A stretch of DNA of 12,441 nucleotides from assembly GCA_030620005.1 (NCBI GenBank), contig JAUXAJ010000145.1, positions 1-12,441 of the forward strand, read 5' to 3'. The stretch comes from Promethearchaeota archaeon. Lineage in GTDB: Archaea; Asgardarchaeota; Lokiarchaeia; Sigynarchaeales; SOKP01. Shown here in pieces: positions 1 through 7,778 of the stretch. The notes beneath the pieces were generated by a model. It searched no databases, was not told where the DNA came from, and saw only the letters and a list, made by a program, of their open reading frames with translations. Numbering within the stretch: position 1 is the first letter of the stretch; each line of letters starts with the position of its first letter. Made by a program: the position numbers and the translations under genes.

Positions 1-2
1 CT

Positions 3-710
3 TGGGAAGAAATACCGTTCATGGATCTCGGTAATGGGATTATCATGATTTCTGTAAATCATACCTCTATTTTTGCCTTATCTGGTGCGGAACCTGGAAT
101 AATTCCTGATGATACTAATGGTGGCGATGGTGGGGGTGGAGGCGGTACTACTGGAGGGGGTGTCGCCGCCACTGATGAGCCTGAACCATCAATCGAAGAA
201 TTTCCTTTTTTGATGGTTATTATAATCGTAATCGCTTCTATATCAGTTTTATCTATTGATGGAGCCACATTAGTATTAAAACGATCAAAACAAGGAAAAT
301 CGTTAATCTTGCTCAAAAAATCAGAGCAAGAAAAAATAAGGCAAAAATCGGTCGAGACCGAGGTAATGCCAGATAAAGAAGCAACAGAAGAGCTGGTTGA
401 TATTAGAGACGAGATTGAACCTAAGAAAATTGTTGAAACGAGTGAAGTCAAGAAGAAAAAAAAGGTGTCTATTGCTTATGAAGCTGAAACAATAGATTTG
501 GACGAGGCAGAGAAGAAGGAATTGGAAAAAACAGAATCGGAACTAGGTATAGAAGAACAAAAATTTATCTGTGTCGTGCACAAGGGTTCAATAGATGGAC
601 CAGTTTATATATGTCCTAAATGTAAGACTTTTTACTGCGTTAGGTGCGCTACAGCCTTGAAAGAGAAAGGCGAAAATTGCTGGTCGTGCGATAATGAATT
701 TAAGATTTGA
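3..710 (+). CDS. C-terminal part of a single-pass surface protein with cytoplasmic cross-brace zinc finger
   Basis: The frame is open to the left window edge, so the ATG at 21 is probably internal and the gene starts upstream. Numbering from that ATG, residues 1-55 look extracellular and end in a Gly/Thr/Pro-rich hinge (about 33-58). Residues 61-79 form one hydrophobic helix followed by basic residues, placing the rest in the cytoplasm. Residues 95-180 are highly charged (Lys/Glu) and probably form coil or helix. The C-terminus carries four metal-ligand pairs: C184/H187, C198/C201, C206/C209 and C220/C223. The spacing is regular (2-10-2-4-2-10-2), as in a two-zinc cross-brace fold of the RING, B-box or FYVE type. 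I recall similar C-terminal fingers on Asgard membrane proteins. Ligand and function are unknown; recruitment of a cytoplasmic partner is inference. It converges with the next gene. Confidence 0.8.
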   Translation, partial: WEEIPFMDLGNGIIMISVNHTSIFALSGAEPGIIPDDTNGGDGGGGGGTTGGGVAATDEPEPSIEEFPFLMVIIIVIASISVLSIDGATLVLKRSKQGKSLILLKKSEQEKIRQKSVETEVMPDKEATEELVDIRDEIEPKKIVETSEVKKKKKVSIAYEAETIDLDEAEKKELEKTESELGIEEQKFICVVHKGSIDGPVYICPKCKTFYCVRCATALKEKGENCWSCDNEFKI

Positions 711-715
711 AATAT

Positions 716-742
716 TATCTTCTATTATTATTACTTTATTTA
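716..742 (+). terminator. T-rich tract after the surface-protein gene
   Basis: A pyrimidine-rich stretch with several TTATT and CTTTATTT runs begins 5 bp after the stop codon, in the 42-bp gap between two convergent genes. Archaeal RNA polymerase commonly terminates on U-rich transcripts without a hairpin. No strong stem is visible. The position supports the call, but the tract is not exceptional in such AT-rich DNA. Confidence 0.3.
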
Positions 743-752
743 TAAGTTCTCT

Positions 753-2519
753 CTATTTGATATAATCCATGTAGCGACCCATCCAATAAGGCAAGGTGTA
801 ATCAATACCGGGATTCTGGCTATGTCCCGGATGGTCTTTATTAAACCGATAACTTCCTCTTAATCCAAAGGGACTTCTTTGCCACACGAAATCGGTTTCT
901 CCTAACTCATCAACGCCTAATGCAAATTTGCTCTTTGGATCGGTATTGGTAAATTCTCCAAAAATTGCTCCATATAATAAGTTTAAAATGTGGATGGAAT
1001 CATCGTCAAACATTATGCTATACATGTTGGCTTTCTGATTGATTATATCTTCCCAATCTTCGACTTGTGGTATGTGCCATTCTCTGGAAGGAAATCGCCA
1101 CCTTGCAAATCGGTCTAGATTGTCAATGATATCATCTAATCTATAACGCATTCTACTATCGTGCAATATATCATTTTCCAAATCAAAATCGTTGATTATC
1201 ATCCAAGCTAAATTAAAGAACGAATTTCTATGAAATTGGAGATATTCGTGAATATTTTGATTATAGAGAGTTCGAAGGTATTCCTTTACATCTGAATCTT
1301 GTTCCAGAAAACATGTTAAGAAAGCGCTTTCAACGGCCAAATTATTACCGTAATAAGAGCCGCTTTGGTCTATCGTGAAATGATAAGACGCACTAAGAAA
1401 GCGATTTAAAATTTCGTCGTAATACGCTGAATAATTTTCAGGCTCAACCATTTTTCCAAAATTTAGGAATCCTAATATAATATCTCCTCCCGAAGTCCAG
1501 GGAATTCTTGGAAAAAGGCTAGCCTCGTCGTGTCCCCTTCCTTCTCCTATTTCTTCTTCGCCGTTAATCACGTGCCAATTAGAACCTATTAAACAATCAA
1601 GGACATCGGTTCCATCACTTCCTATTGTTTCCAATATTGTATTTCTTAGGTTTACATTAACGCCCCAAGGTGCTTTAGTTTCAGTAAGTAATTTATAGGT
1701 TATGCCGTACCCAAAAAAGAGTCCTATGTGTTGGTCTCTCGATGTCCTTGCTTGATACCACCAATCTTTCCATTCTCCTTGACCAGGATACTTATTATCT
1801 GCGCGACCGAATTCTTTTTCGTAATTCTCATCGACCACATATTGACCATTTTCGTTTCGATCGTAAAAGAAATCTACAAATCTACGATGATTTGCTGGCG
1901 TATCTTTAATGGCAAATCTGGCGAGGTTACCCGGTAAACCAGTGACATGAGTTAAAACGTGCAATCCGTCAGTAGGTTTTTTTATTTTTCTCAAGCATTC
2001 GTTCGCCTCTACGGGGTTGCCTTCCTCGCAAGCTACGGCGTAATGAAACGCTAACGATGCCATATAAGTCCCTGTCCATATGGGAGAGTCTCCATATCCG
2101 CCAATGGGATTTTGATCCCTAACTTTTCTAAATTTTGAATCTTCATTATATAAATAATCGTTCAAATCAAGTTTATACTGGTCGTAATCGTAGAAGGGAC
2201 TAGTAATTCCTTCTTCGAAGCGGATTTCGCAAATGGTCGTGGCGCAATCCCAACTTTCTTTACAAGTGTGATATTCGTCAGTCCAATCTTCGAAGATTTG
2301 AGCTCGTTTTTTCAAGAAAGCCCAATCAGCGTCGTCGTAGAACCCCTGAAAGCTTCTTTCTCCTACATATGCACAATCGTCAGAATCCCACCAATAATAC
2401 TTGTCAAGTTCTTGGTTATATGAACTCATGTCAAAAAAAATGTAGAACCCAAGGCCAAAATATCCAGAAGGCACGACAAATATAGAAATTAATATAGCAA
2501 CCTTTATTTTCATAAACAT
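753..2519 (-). CDS. Secreted or membrane-tethered alpha/alpha-toroid (six-hairpin glycosidase-like) protein
   Basis: The 588-residue protein starts MFMKIK and then has a hydrophobic segment (about 7-29) acting as signal peptide or N-terminal anchor, so the body is extracellular. Cysteines at 49, 86, 92, 97, 164, 175, 309 and 403 would suit disulfides outside the cell. Residues 140-205 hold a stretch typical of alpha/alpha toroids: GYGDSPIWTGTYMAS, then LTHVTGLPGNLARF. A second such stretch is RDQHIGLFFGYG (261-272). The C-terminus ends with WQRSPFGLRGS and YWMGRYMDYI. These features suggest a sugar-binding or sugar-cleaving fold, but I cannot name catalytic acids or a substrate. A longer reading frame begins at 2552; the ATG at 2519 is preferred because AAAGGAG lies 5 nt before it and the signal peptide then sits at the very N-terminus. 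The gene is 165 bp downstream of the next minus-strand gene. Confidence 0.72.
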   Translation of the reverse strand: MFMKIKVAILISIFVVPSGYFGLGFYIFFDMSSYNQELDKYYWWDSDDCAYVGERSFQGFYDDADWAFLKKRAQIFEDWTDEYHTCKESWDCATTICEIRFEEGITSPFYDYDQYKLDLNDYLYNEDSKFRKVRDQNPIGGYGDSPIWTGTYMASLAFHYAVACEEGNPVEANECLRKIKKPTDGLHVLTHVTGLPGNLARFAIKDTPANHRRFVDFFYDRNENGQYVVDENYEKEFGRADNKYPGQGEWKDWWYQARTSRDQHIGLFFGYGITYKLLTETKAPWGVNVNLRNTILETIGSDGTDVLDCLIGSNWHVINGEEEIGEGRGHDEASLFPRIPWTSGGDIILGFLNFGKMVEPENYSAYYDEILNRFLSASYHFTIDQSGSYYGNNLAVESAFLTCFLEQDSDVKEYLRTLYNQNIHEYLQFHRNSFFNLAWMIINDFDLENDILHDSRMRYRLDDIIDNLDRFARWRFPSREWHIPQVEDWEDIINQKANMYSIMFDDDSIHILNLLYGAIFGEFTNTDPKSKFALGVDELGETDFVWQRSPFGLRGSYRFNKDHPGHSQNPGIDYTLPYWMGRYMDYIK

Positions 2520-2524
2520 GGGAA

Positions 2525-2531
2525 CTCCTTT
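2525..2531 (-). promoter_or_regulatory. Shine-Dalgarno AAAGGAG that fixes the toroid gene start
   Basis: On the minus strand AAAGGAG is followed by the 5-nt spacer TTCCC and the ATG at 2519. The longer alternative start at 2552 has only a purine run (GGGAAAAAA) before it. The site lies inside the longer frame and argues that the first 11 codons of that frame are untranslated leader. Confidence 0.7.
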
Positions 2532-2684
2532 CCCTTTCTCAATTATCCTCATTTTTTTCCCTTTTTTTTCATTAATTAATTTCTTTAGCTAATTGTATAA
2601 TAATCAAGGTTATCGCGACGATTTTCCTGCGTGTATCTATTCTTGTTCCTTTTTCTACTAATCTCATAAAACTGCTACTTCCAT

Positions 2685-4091
2685 TTAAATGAATACGAAA
2701 AACACAAATCCTAGGAACGAATATGTTATCGTAATTATTACTAATCCGGCTAAAGATGCCAAGCTAATTTTAATAAATTGATTTTTAAAATCAGATCTCA
2801 ACAATCCTTTGAAATCTTTCAAGTAGATATTAATGTTTGTTTTTAGATTGTTAATAATTCCTTTAGTTGGAGCTTTTAATTGTTTTTCGTCTGGGGCATG
2901 AACAATAATTTCTCTTTTAAAACCGTATTCAGAATTAAACTCATTGTTTAATTTCGTTACAATTTCAAATTGATATATTGTTAACACGATTAATATTACA
3001 ACTCCTAAAAAGATATCCCATCCGTCTAAATAGGTCAAATAGACGTCTGGAAGCCAGATAAACTTGAATGCTAATAAGAATCCTTGTCCGAACATTACAA
3101 AAGTGAGTAAAATATCGAAAACAGTTAATGTCCTAAATCCCTTGCGGTACATGTCGTTTTTATCCGTATCTTCCATGCTTTTAATCCAAATAAAGTTTTT
3201 TCCTGAAATTGGCGTTATAAGGGTAATTTCTTCAATCCTTAGTCGTTTCTTTTTTATCTCTATACTTTGACTAATTCCTGCGCTAAGAGAAGAAGAAACC
3301 ATTAAGACGCTAAAAATGAGTAAAAATTGAGGTATAAAAATTCCCAATAAATGTAAAGGCTGAAAAATATCATCAATTTCAACAAGTAAATTCGTTACAA
3401 CAAAAATTATTAGAAATATGACGCCTAAAATAAGCCGGTATTGAAATCTATCTGACCTAACATGTTCTACTTTTTTTTCAGACATGTCAAACCCAAAAAT
3501 CTTATCAAATAATTTTTCAAACGCATTGTTCTTTGGTAAGTGGTTTACTTTTTGAAGAATAATTTTATCGTTTGTATAAATCGCAATTAATTTTCTCGGA
3601 AATAAAATTAACATCAATCCAGCAAACCAGATCAAGAACATTGGGATGAGCACAAATTCTAATAAACCCGCATGGTGATTTGCCGCAAAGTAAAGGCTGC
3701 ATTCTATCCCATAATAAACGAAAAAGAAATTAATAAAAAGAAAAACAAACCATATATAGTTTTTATCCGCATCTCTTACTCGAACAGCTTGAATTTCTTC
3801 TTTCTTAAGAATAATTTCCGTAATTCTACTTTTAAACGATATTTTATCGCCCAAACAAGAAATAATAACACTATAATAAGTAATTAATGCGTAAATGAGC
3901 AGTATTACTCCAGATAATAAGGGAAAGATTCCAAAGACGAGATTTAATGGAATTCCTCCTATTTGAAAGAGCATTAATTCGGGCTTGCTGGATAAAACAT
4001 GCGCTAAAATTGCTCCTACGATAAATAATGCTGAAGAAAGCACCTTGATTTTTGGAAAAGACCGTAAATTTATAGTGTTATTAGAAGCCAT
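2685..4091 (-). CDS. Unrecognised polytopic membrane protein with two similar halves
   Basis: I do not recognise this 468-residue protein. About nine or ten hydrophobic helices are visible: near 18-35, 49-77 (probably two), 112-134, 143-165, 217-237, 245-270, 323-346, 358-377 and 442-466. The order suggests a tandem layout. Helices at 49-77 are followed by a soluble, strand-like segment (83-110, ending VRDADKN) and a helix pair at 112-165. Helices at 245-270 are followed by another soluble segment (276-314, containing MEDTDKN) and a helix pair at 323-377. The soluble parts could be small beta-rich domains, but the PH-like idea is weak inference. No catalytic or transport motif is seen. The start has a TATA-like box 20 bp upstream and no Shine-Dalgarno, so the mRNA is probably leaderless. 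Confidence 0.8.
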   Translation of the reverse strand: MASNNTINLRSFPKIKVLSSALFIVGAILAHVLSSKPELMLFQIGGIPLNLVFGIFPLLSGVILLIYALITYYSVIISCLGDKISFKSRITEIILKKEEIQAVRVRDADKNYIWFVFLFINFFFVYYGIECSLYFAANHHAGLLEFVLIPMFLIWFAGLMLILFPRKLIAIYTNDKIILQKVNHLPKNNAFEKLFDKIFGFDMSEKKVEHVRSDRFQYRLILGVIFLIIFVVTNLLVEIDDIFQPLHLLGIFIPQFLLIFSVLMVSSSLSAGISQSIEIKKKRLRIEEITLITPISGKNFIWIKSMEDTDKNDMYRKGFRTLTVFDILLTFVMFGQGFLLAFKFIWLPDVYLTYLDGWDIFLGVVILIVLTIYQFEIVTKLNNEFNSEYGFKREIIVHAPDEKQLKAPTKGIINNLKTNINIYLKDFKGLLRSDFKNQFIKISLASLAGLVIITITYSFLGFVFFVFI

Positions 4092-4111
4092 GGTAATGGT
4101 TTTTAACTCAT

Positions 4112-4119
4112 TATTTATA
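4112..4119 (-). promoter_or_regulatory. TATA-like box for the polytopic membrane protein
   Basis: The minus strand reads TATAAATA, ending 20 bp before the ATG at 4091. With the usual archaeal distance of about 25 bp from TATA centre to start site, transcription would begin at or next to the ATG, giving a leaderless mRNA. It lies in the 96-bp gap between two divergent genes. Confidence 0.55.
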
Positions 4120-4152
4120 GTATTAGGTTTTTTGATTAATAATAGTTACTAA

Positions 4153-4162
4153 ATATTTTTAA
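4153..4162 (+). promoter_or_regulatory. Possible TATA element for the alpha/beta hydrolase
   Basis: The plus strand reads ATATTTTTAA about 26-35 bp before the ATG at 4188, and no Shine-Dalgarno precedes the ATG (TTTTATCATG). Position and composition fit an archaeal TATA box with a very short leader. The match is weaker than the divergent box on the other strand. Confidence 0.35.
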
Positions 4163-4187
4163 GCTGCTAAGTTGAACATATTTTATC

Positions 4188-5087
4188 ATGGATACAATTA
4201 CTTCTTGGACAATTTTTGCTGTATTGCTAGTTATTATTCTTTATTTGCTTATACAATACCTGAGGACTAAAATGTTCTATTTCTCAAAGATGGATCTTAG
4301 TTCTGTCGTAATGAAACCAGTTAAAATACCTTCCGGAGATATCGAATTAAACGGCAAATTGATATTGCCAAAAATTGTTTTAGACGATAAAAATCAACTT
4401 ATATCAAAACTTCCTTTAATTTTTTTGAACCATGGATGGAGCCAGAATGTTGATATGATGATGCTCATGGAATATGCAGTGCCCTTAGCTATTGGAGGTC
4501 CATACGCAATTCTTGTTTACGATTGCAGAGGTCATGGTAAAACACCTGGTAAAAAGAAGTTAAACTCAGAAATTTTTGATGACATCCCTAAAGTTATTGA
4601 TTTTGGAGAAAAACTTGATGACATCGACCCGAACCGTTTAGGGTTCATGGGAATGTCATTTGGAGGAGAAGTTGCGTTAAGCCGGGCTTATTCTGACGAA
4701 CGCATTAAAGCGGTCGTTGCTATGGCGAGTCCCCACGATGCAAAGGCAAGTTTTTCAAGGAAACCCGAATCATTTAAAGCAAGAATGAATCTAGCATTAT
4801 TAGGCTCAGTTGGAGTGAAAGGAAAAAAAATTTCAGATGAGTCTAACGAAAGTATTTCTCCTAAATATATTCTGAAAAAAGAACGTAAAGATTTAAATGG
4901 TCGAGTATTTTTAATACACGGAAAGCACGACAATCTCATTCCGATCGATGATTTTGTGAAAAATCGTGAAATCTTAGGATTACCAGACGATCAAGTATTG
5001 ATCCTTGAGAAGGGCGGACATGCCTCCTTTCGTCAAGAATTATTAATAATCGCAAGTGCCTTAAGATTTTTTAGAACTAAGCTCTAA
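4188..5087 (+). CDS. Membrane-anchored alpha/beta hydrolase
   Basis: The 299-residue protein begins with one hydrophobic helix (about 7-24) followed by basic residues, giving an N-terminal anchor with the catalytic domain probably in the cytoplasm (positive-inside rule). The alpha/beta-hydrolase core has the oxyanion-hole motif NHGW (81-84), the conserved YDCRGHGKT stretch (111-119), the nucleophile elbow GMSFGG with Ser157, the acid Asp248 in HGKHDNLIP, and His278 in GGHASF. The triad is therefore complete and the enzyme is likely active as an esterase, lipase or peptidase-like hydrolase. A short lid insertion spans about 185-230. Substrate cannot be read from the sequence. It is transcribed alone, divergent from the membrane-protein gene and convergent with the dehydrogenase operon, with 25 bp between stop codons. 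Confidence 0.88.
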   Translation: MDTITSWTIFAVLLVIILYLLIQYLRTKMFYFSKMDLSSVVMKPVKIPSGDIELNGKLILPKIVLDDKNQLISKLPLIFLNHGWSQNVDMMMLMEYAVPLAIGGPYAILVYDCRGHGKTPGKKKLNSEIFDDIPKVIDFGEKLDDIDPNRLGFMGMSFGGEVALSRAYSDERIKAVVAMASPHDAKASFSRKPESFKARMNLALLGSVGVKGKKISDESNESISPKYILKKERKDLNGRVFLIHGKHDNLIPIDDFVKNREILGLPDDQVLILEKGGHASFRQELLIIASALRFFRTKL

Positions 5088-5092
5088 TAGGC

Positions 5093-5120
5093 TTTGTTTT
5101 GTTTATTTTATTTCAATTTT
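5093..5120 (+). terminator. T-rich terminator after the hydrolase gene
   Basis: A run of repeated TTTG/TTTA units, mostly T, starts 6 bp after the hydrolase stop codon and reaches the end of the convergent dehydrogenase gene. It fits archaeal U-tract termination for plus-strand transcripts. On the minus strand the same DNA is A-rich and would not serve. Confidence 0.45.
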
Positions 5121-6342
5121 GCGGAAAAATGAAAACGACTTTTACCGCGTTAGAGATTCTCTTGTTCGCCAACGCGTCAAATGCCTCTTGGTATTTTTCG
5201 AGCGGAAAATTGTGCGTGAGAAGAGGGGATGTATCAATCCGTTGATTGTCTAGGAATTCCATGAAAAATTCAAAAGCGTGTGCCCTTTTTCCTTCGAAGT
5301 TTTCAATTGAAAAAGCGTTAGATCCAATTACTTCGAGCTCTTTAAAATAATGAGGCGTGTTTTCCCATCTTCTAGGAGTATTAACTCCTGGAAATACAAG
5401 ACGACCTTGGGCTTTTAAAACGCGTATTCCGATTTCCAAGGTTTCGGCTGAACTAATATTGTCAATAATTCCATCTACTCCATCAATTGACCATTTTAAT
5501 CCTTTATCGGGGGTATAAAGCTCGAGGTTCAAGTAATCCGAAATCTCTTCGATTAACTCATCCCCGCTACTCATGAACACGTGCTTCGCACCAAATTTCA
5601 GGGCCAATTCTTTTTGAAATTGATAGCGACCTACAGCTAGAATATGCTCGACATTAAGTAAATTTCTTAAACACATTACAATCGACAATCCAATTATTCC
5701 AAGACCGTAAACTAACACGACCGACTTAGGATTAGGATTTAAAATTAAAACTGAATGAAAGGCGACGGAAAATGGATCGGCTACTACTGCTTGCTCAAAA
5801 GTTACTCCATCTGGAATGTTAAAGCATTGCGACTCGTGAACAGCAATGTAAGGAGCAAAACCTCCAAATCCTTTGGTTACACCTAGATGCATTCCTTGAG
5901 GTATTTGTCCTCTTTGGAAGTTGTGACAATGCGTGTAATCACCTCTTCTACACCTTGGACATTCGGGGTCTATTCCGCGGGTTTTACACGGAAACCACGG
6001 GCTTATAGCTACTCTATCGCCCTTTTTCAAACGCGATACCTTAGACCCTACTTTATCTACTATGCCAACTGGTTCATGGCCCATTATCTGGGGAAAAGAG
6101 ATAAATGTTTGTAGCGGATTGTCCATTGCTCCGCTCAAGGTGACTTCTTTCATATCGCTTCCACATATCCCGCAATAAATGGTTTTGATTAACACCCAAT
6201 CTTCAGAAACCAAAGAAGGGATTGGGACTTGAGCGATACATACGGGACCTCCAGCTTTCCAATATCCGCTCGATTTCCTCGATCCTCGGATATATGCCTT
6301 AATTAACTTACCCCACTTCTTCCTAAATTGGAGGGAGGGCAT
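5113..6342 (-). CDS. Zinc-dependent medium-chain dehydrogenase (second gene of operon)
   Basis: The 409-residue protein belongs to the zinc alcohol / threonine / sorbitol dehydrogenase superfamily. The N-terminal GroES-like part has CGICGSD (57-63, with C60 the expected catalytic zinc ligand) and GHE (88-90). Cysteines 119, 128, 131 and 139 form the structural zinc site in the wide-spaced form PCKTRGIDPECPRC. The Rossmann part has GLGIIG (213-218) for NAD(P) binding. It oxidises an alcohol, most likely a sugar or polyol; the substrate is not readable. It is a paralog of the upstream gene, with C57/C60, GHE and the glycine motif at identical residue numbers. The start at 6342 rather than 6369 is chosen because AAAGGA lies 6 nt before it and both paralogs then have exactly 49 residues up to the shared DW. 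The longer frame would overlap the upstream stop as ATGA. Confidence 0.9.
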   Translation of the reverse strand: MPSLQFRKKWGKLIKAYIRGSRKSSGYWKAGGPVCIAQVPIPSLVSEDWVLIKTIYCGICGSDMKEVTLSGAMDNPLQTFISFPQIMGHEPVGIVDKVGSKVSRLKKGDRVAISPWFPCKTRGIDPECPRCRRGDYTHCHNFQRGQIPQGMHLGVTKGFGGFAPYIAVHESQCFNIPDGVTFEQAVVADPFSVAFHSVLILNPNPKSVVLVYGLGIIGLSIVMCLRNLLNVEHILAVGRYQFQKELALKFGAKHVFMSSGDELIEEISDYLNLELYTPDKGLKWSIDGVDGIIDNISSAETLEIGIRVLKAQGRLVFPGVNTPRRWENTPHYFKELEVIGSNAFSIENFEGKRAHAFEFFMEFLDNQRIDTSPLLTHNFPLEKYQEAFDALANKRISNAVKVVFIFPQN

Positions 6343-6348
6343 GGCATG

Positions 6349-6354
6349 TCCTTT
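6349..6354 (-). promoter_or_regulatory. Shine-Dalgarno AAAGGA supporting the internal start of the second dehydrogenase
   Basis: AAAGGA is followed by 6 nt and the ATG at 6342. A competing AAGGAGGG lies inside the last codons of the upstream gene, 10 nt before the ATG at 6369. Paralog alignment favours the downstream start, but use of both starts cannot be excluded. Confidence 0.5.
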
Positions 6355-6365
6355 CTCGATAGTCG

Positions 6366-7649
6366 TCATTTTACAAGACCCTCCTTATTGTTTTTAAAAG
6401 AAAACGCTATTTTTATCGATTCGTGCTTATCCTGCGCACGGGCTGTGACCAATGCTTTTTTATATTCTGACAACGGAAACTTATGCGTGATCATCGCAGA
6501 CGGATCGACTCGACCTTCGTGAATGAATAGATAGTAGTGATGGTAAGCGTGCTCATAACGTCCTTCGAATTCCTCAATTGCAAAAGCATTACTTCCAATA
6601 ACATTAATTTCTTTAAAGTACCAAGGGGTCCATTCAAATCTTTTTGGAGACGATACGCCCGTTACTACTATAACTCCCGATGTTTCGCGATTTGTTTCGA
6701 GGTCTTTTATTCTTGCTCTCACGATTCTGATGCCTATTTCGAGAGTTTCTGGTGACGCAACCGTGTCAAAAAGGTAATCAACGCCTTCTATAAGCCAAGG
6801 TTTCTTGCGTTTAAAATAGTAAACGTCACAATTTGCATAATCGGCAATCTTCTCGATAATTTCGTGAGTTGGGGAAGACTCAAGAATAAGGTCAGCACCA
6901 AACTTGCGCGCCATTGCAGCTTGGTGGGGAAATCGAGCAATTGCTATGACTTCAACATCCTTAAATACATTCTTTAATACAAGGATGGTTAACAAGCCTA
7001 AATTACCACAGCCATAAACAGCACATGTAGAACCAGGGGGAGGTCTTACCTTTAATACCGAATGAAATGCTACCGAAAATGGATCTGAAAGAATTGCTTG
7101 ATCCCAAGTAATATCGTCTGGAATGGGTATTGCCATCGACTCATGAGCTGGAAAATACTCGGCAAATCCTCCAGTAGCATCGCTACTATTGCCCACATGA
7201 ATACCCGGACTGAGGATACCCTTCGAAAAGTTCCTGCACAGGGTGTTTTTTCCTAACTCACAAGCTTCGCAAACTGGCTGGATTCCTCTAGGTAGGCAGC
7301 TAATCCAAGGATTGAGAGCAACTCGTTCACCAACTTTTAGGTTTACTTTCTTGCCCACCTTCTCAACAAAACCAACGGCTTCGTGTCCTAACACTTGAGG
7401 CCAAGATATAATTGCCGTCATTGGATTGTCTATATTACCATCGAGAAAGACTTGTTTATGGTCACTTCCGCAAATCCCACAATACTTTGTAGAAACGACG
7501 AGCCAATCGTCGTTCTTTATTTTAGGCATTTGGATGTCCTTTAACCGCAAGTACCCAAGTTTCGTGAGATACCCTTTCAAGCCAAATACTCCTAAAATGC
7601 GACCTATTGCCAGTCTTGGAAGCTTATATTCGAACACTAATGCTTTCAT
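6366..7649 (-). CDS. Zinc-dependent medium-chain dehydrogenase (first gene of operon)
   Basis: The 427-residue protein has the same layout as its downstream neighbour. It carries CGICGSD (57-63), GHE (88-90), structural-zinc cysteines 118, 127, 130 and 138 in the wide-spaced form SCLPRGIQPVCEAC, GCGNLG (213-218) for the dinucleotide, and a conserved DPFSVAFHSVL stretch (189-199). It differs by an insertion near 311-327 between the later Rossmann strands. The expected catalytic zinc ligands are present, so it should be active on an alcohol, sugar or polyol using NAD(P). The two genes probably share one mRNA: the coding gap is 23 bp, or a 4-bp ATGA overlap if the longer downstream start is used. 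The two paralogs may act on different substrates or form a hetero-oligomer (inference). It is divergent from the sugar isomerase gene. Confidence 0.9.
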   Translation of the reverse strand: MKALVFEYKLPRLAIGRILGVFGLKGYLTKLGYLRLKDIQMPKIKNDDWLVVSTKYCGICGSDHKQVFLDGNIDNPMTAIISWPQVLGHEAVGFVEKVGKKVNLKVGERVALNPWISCLPRGIQPVCEACELGKNTLCRNFSKGILSPGIHVGNSSDATGGFAEYFPAHESMAIPIPDDITWDQAILSDPFSVAFHSVLKVRPPPGSTCAVYGCGNLGLLTILVLKNVFKDVEVIAIARFPHQAAMARKFGADLILESSPTHEIIEKIADYANCDVYYFKRKKPWLIEGVDYLFDTVASPETLEIGIRIVRARIKDLETNRETSGVIVVTGVSSPKRFEWTPWYFKEINVIGSNAFAIEEFEGRYEHAYHHYYLFIHEGRVDPSAMITHKFPLSEYKKALVTARAQDKHESIKIAFSFKNNKEGLVK

Positions 7650-7736
7650 AATAATAAAATAGCAGAATTTTTTTTTTGTTATTAGTTGAAGAATTAGACT
7701 TCTATTTATTTTAATCTAATCATTTTTTAACCAAGG

Positions 7737-7746
7737 AATATAATTA
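7737..7746 (+). promoter_or_regulatory. Possible TATA element for the sugar isomerase
   Basis: AATATAATTA lies 33-42 bp before the ATG at 7779, in the 129-bp region shared with the divergent dehydrogenase operon. The implied leader is about 12 nt and there is no Shine-Dalgarno. Other AT-rich stretches nearby make the exact box uncertain. Confidence 0.3.
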
Positions 7747-7778
7747 CTTTGTAATAATTAACATTAAAACATGAAGTC

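Noticed and set aside
59..451. Open frame on the minus strand with a proline-rich run
   Set aside because: It is antisense to the surface-protein gene, and the proline run is only the reverse reading of the Gly-rich hinge. There is no start signal.
2520..2552. Eleven-codon N-terminal extension of the toroid protein
   Set aside because: It has no good ribosome site and would place a charged stretch before the signal peptide. The internal ATG with AAAGGAG is better.
7693..7720. Inverted repeat ATTAGA ... TCTAAT with a 16-bp spacer between the divergent dehydrogenase and isomerase genes
   Set aside because: The arms are only 6 bp and AT-rich. Such pairs arise easily by chance in this DNA, so I do not call it an operator.
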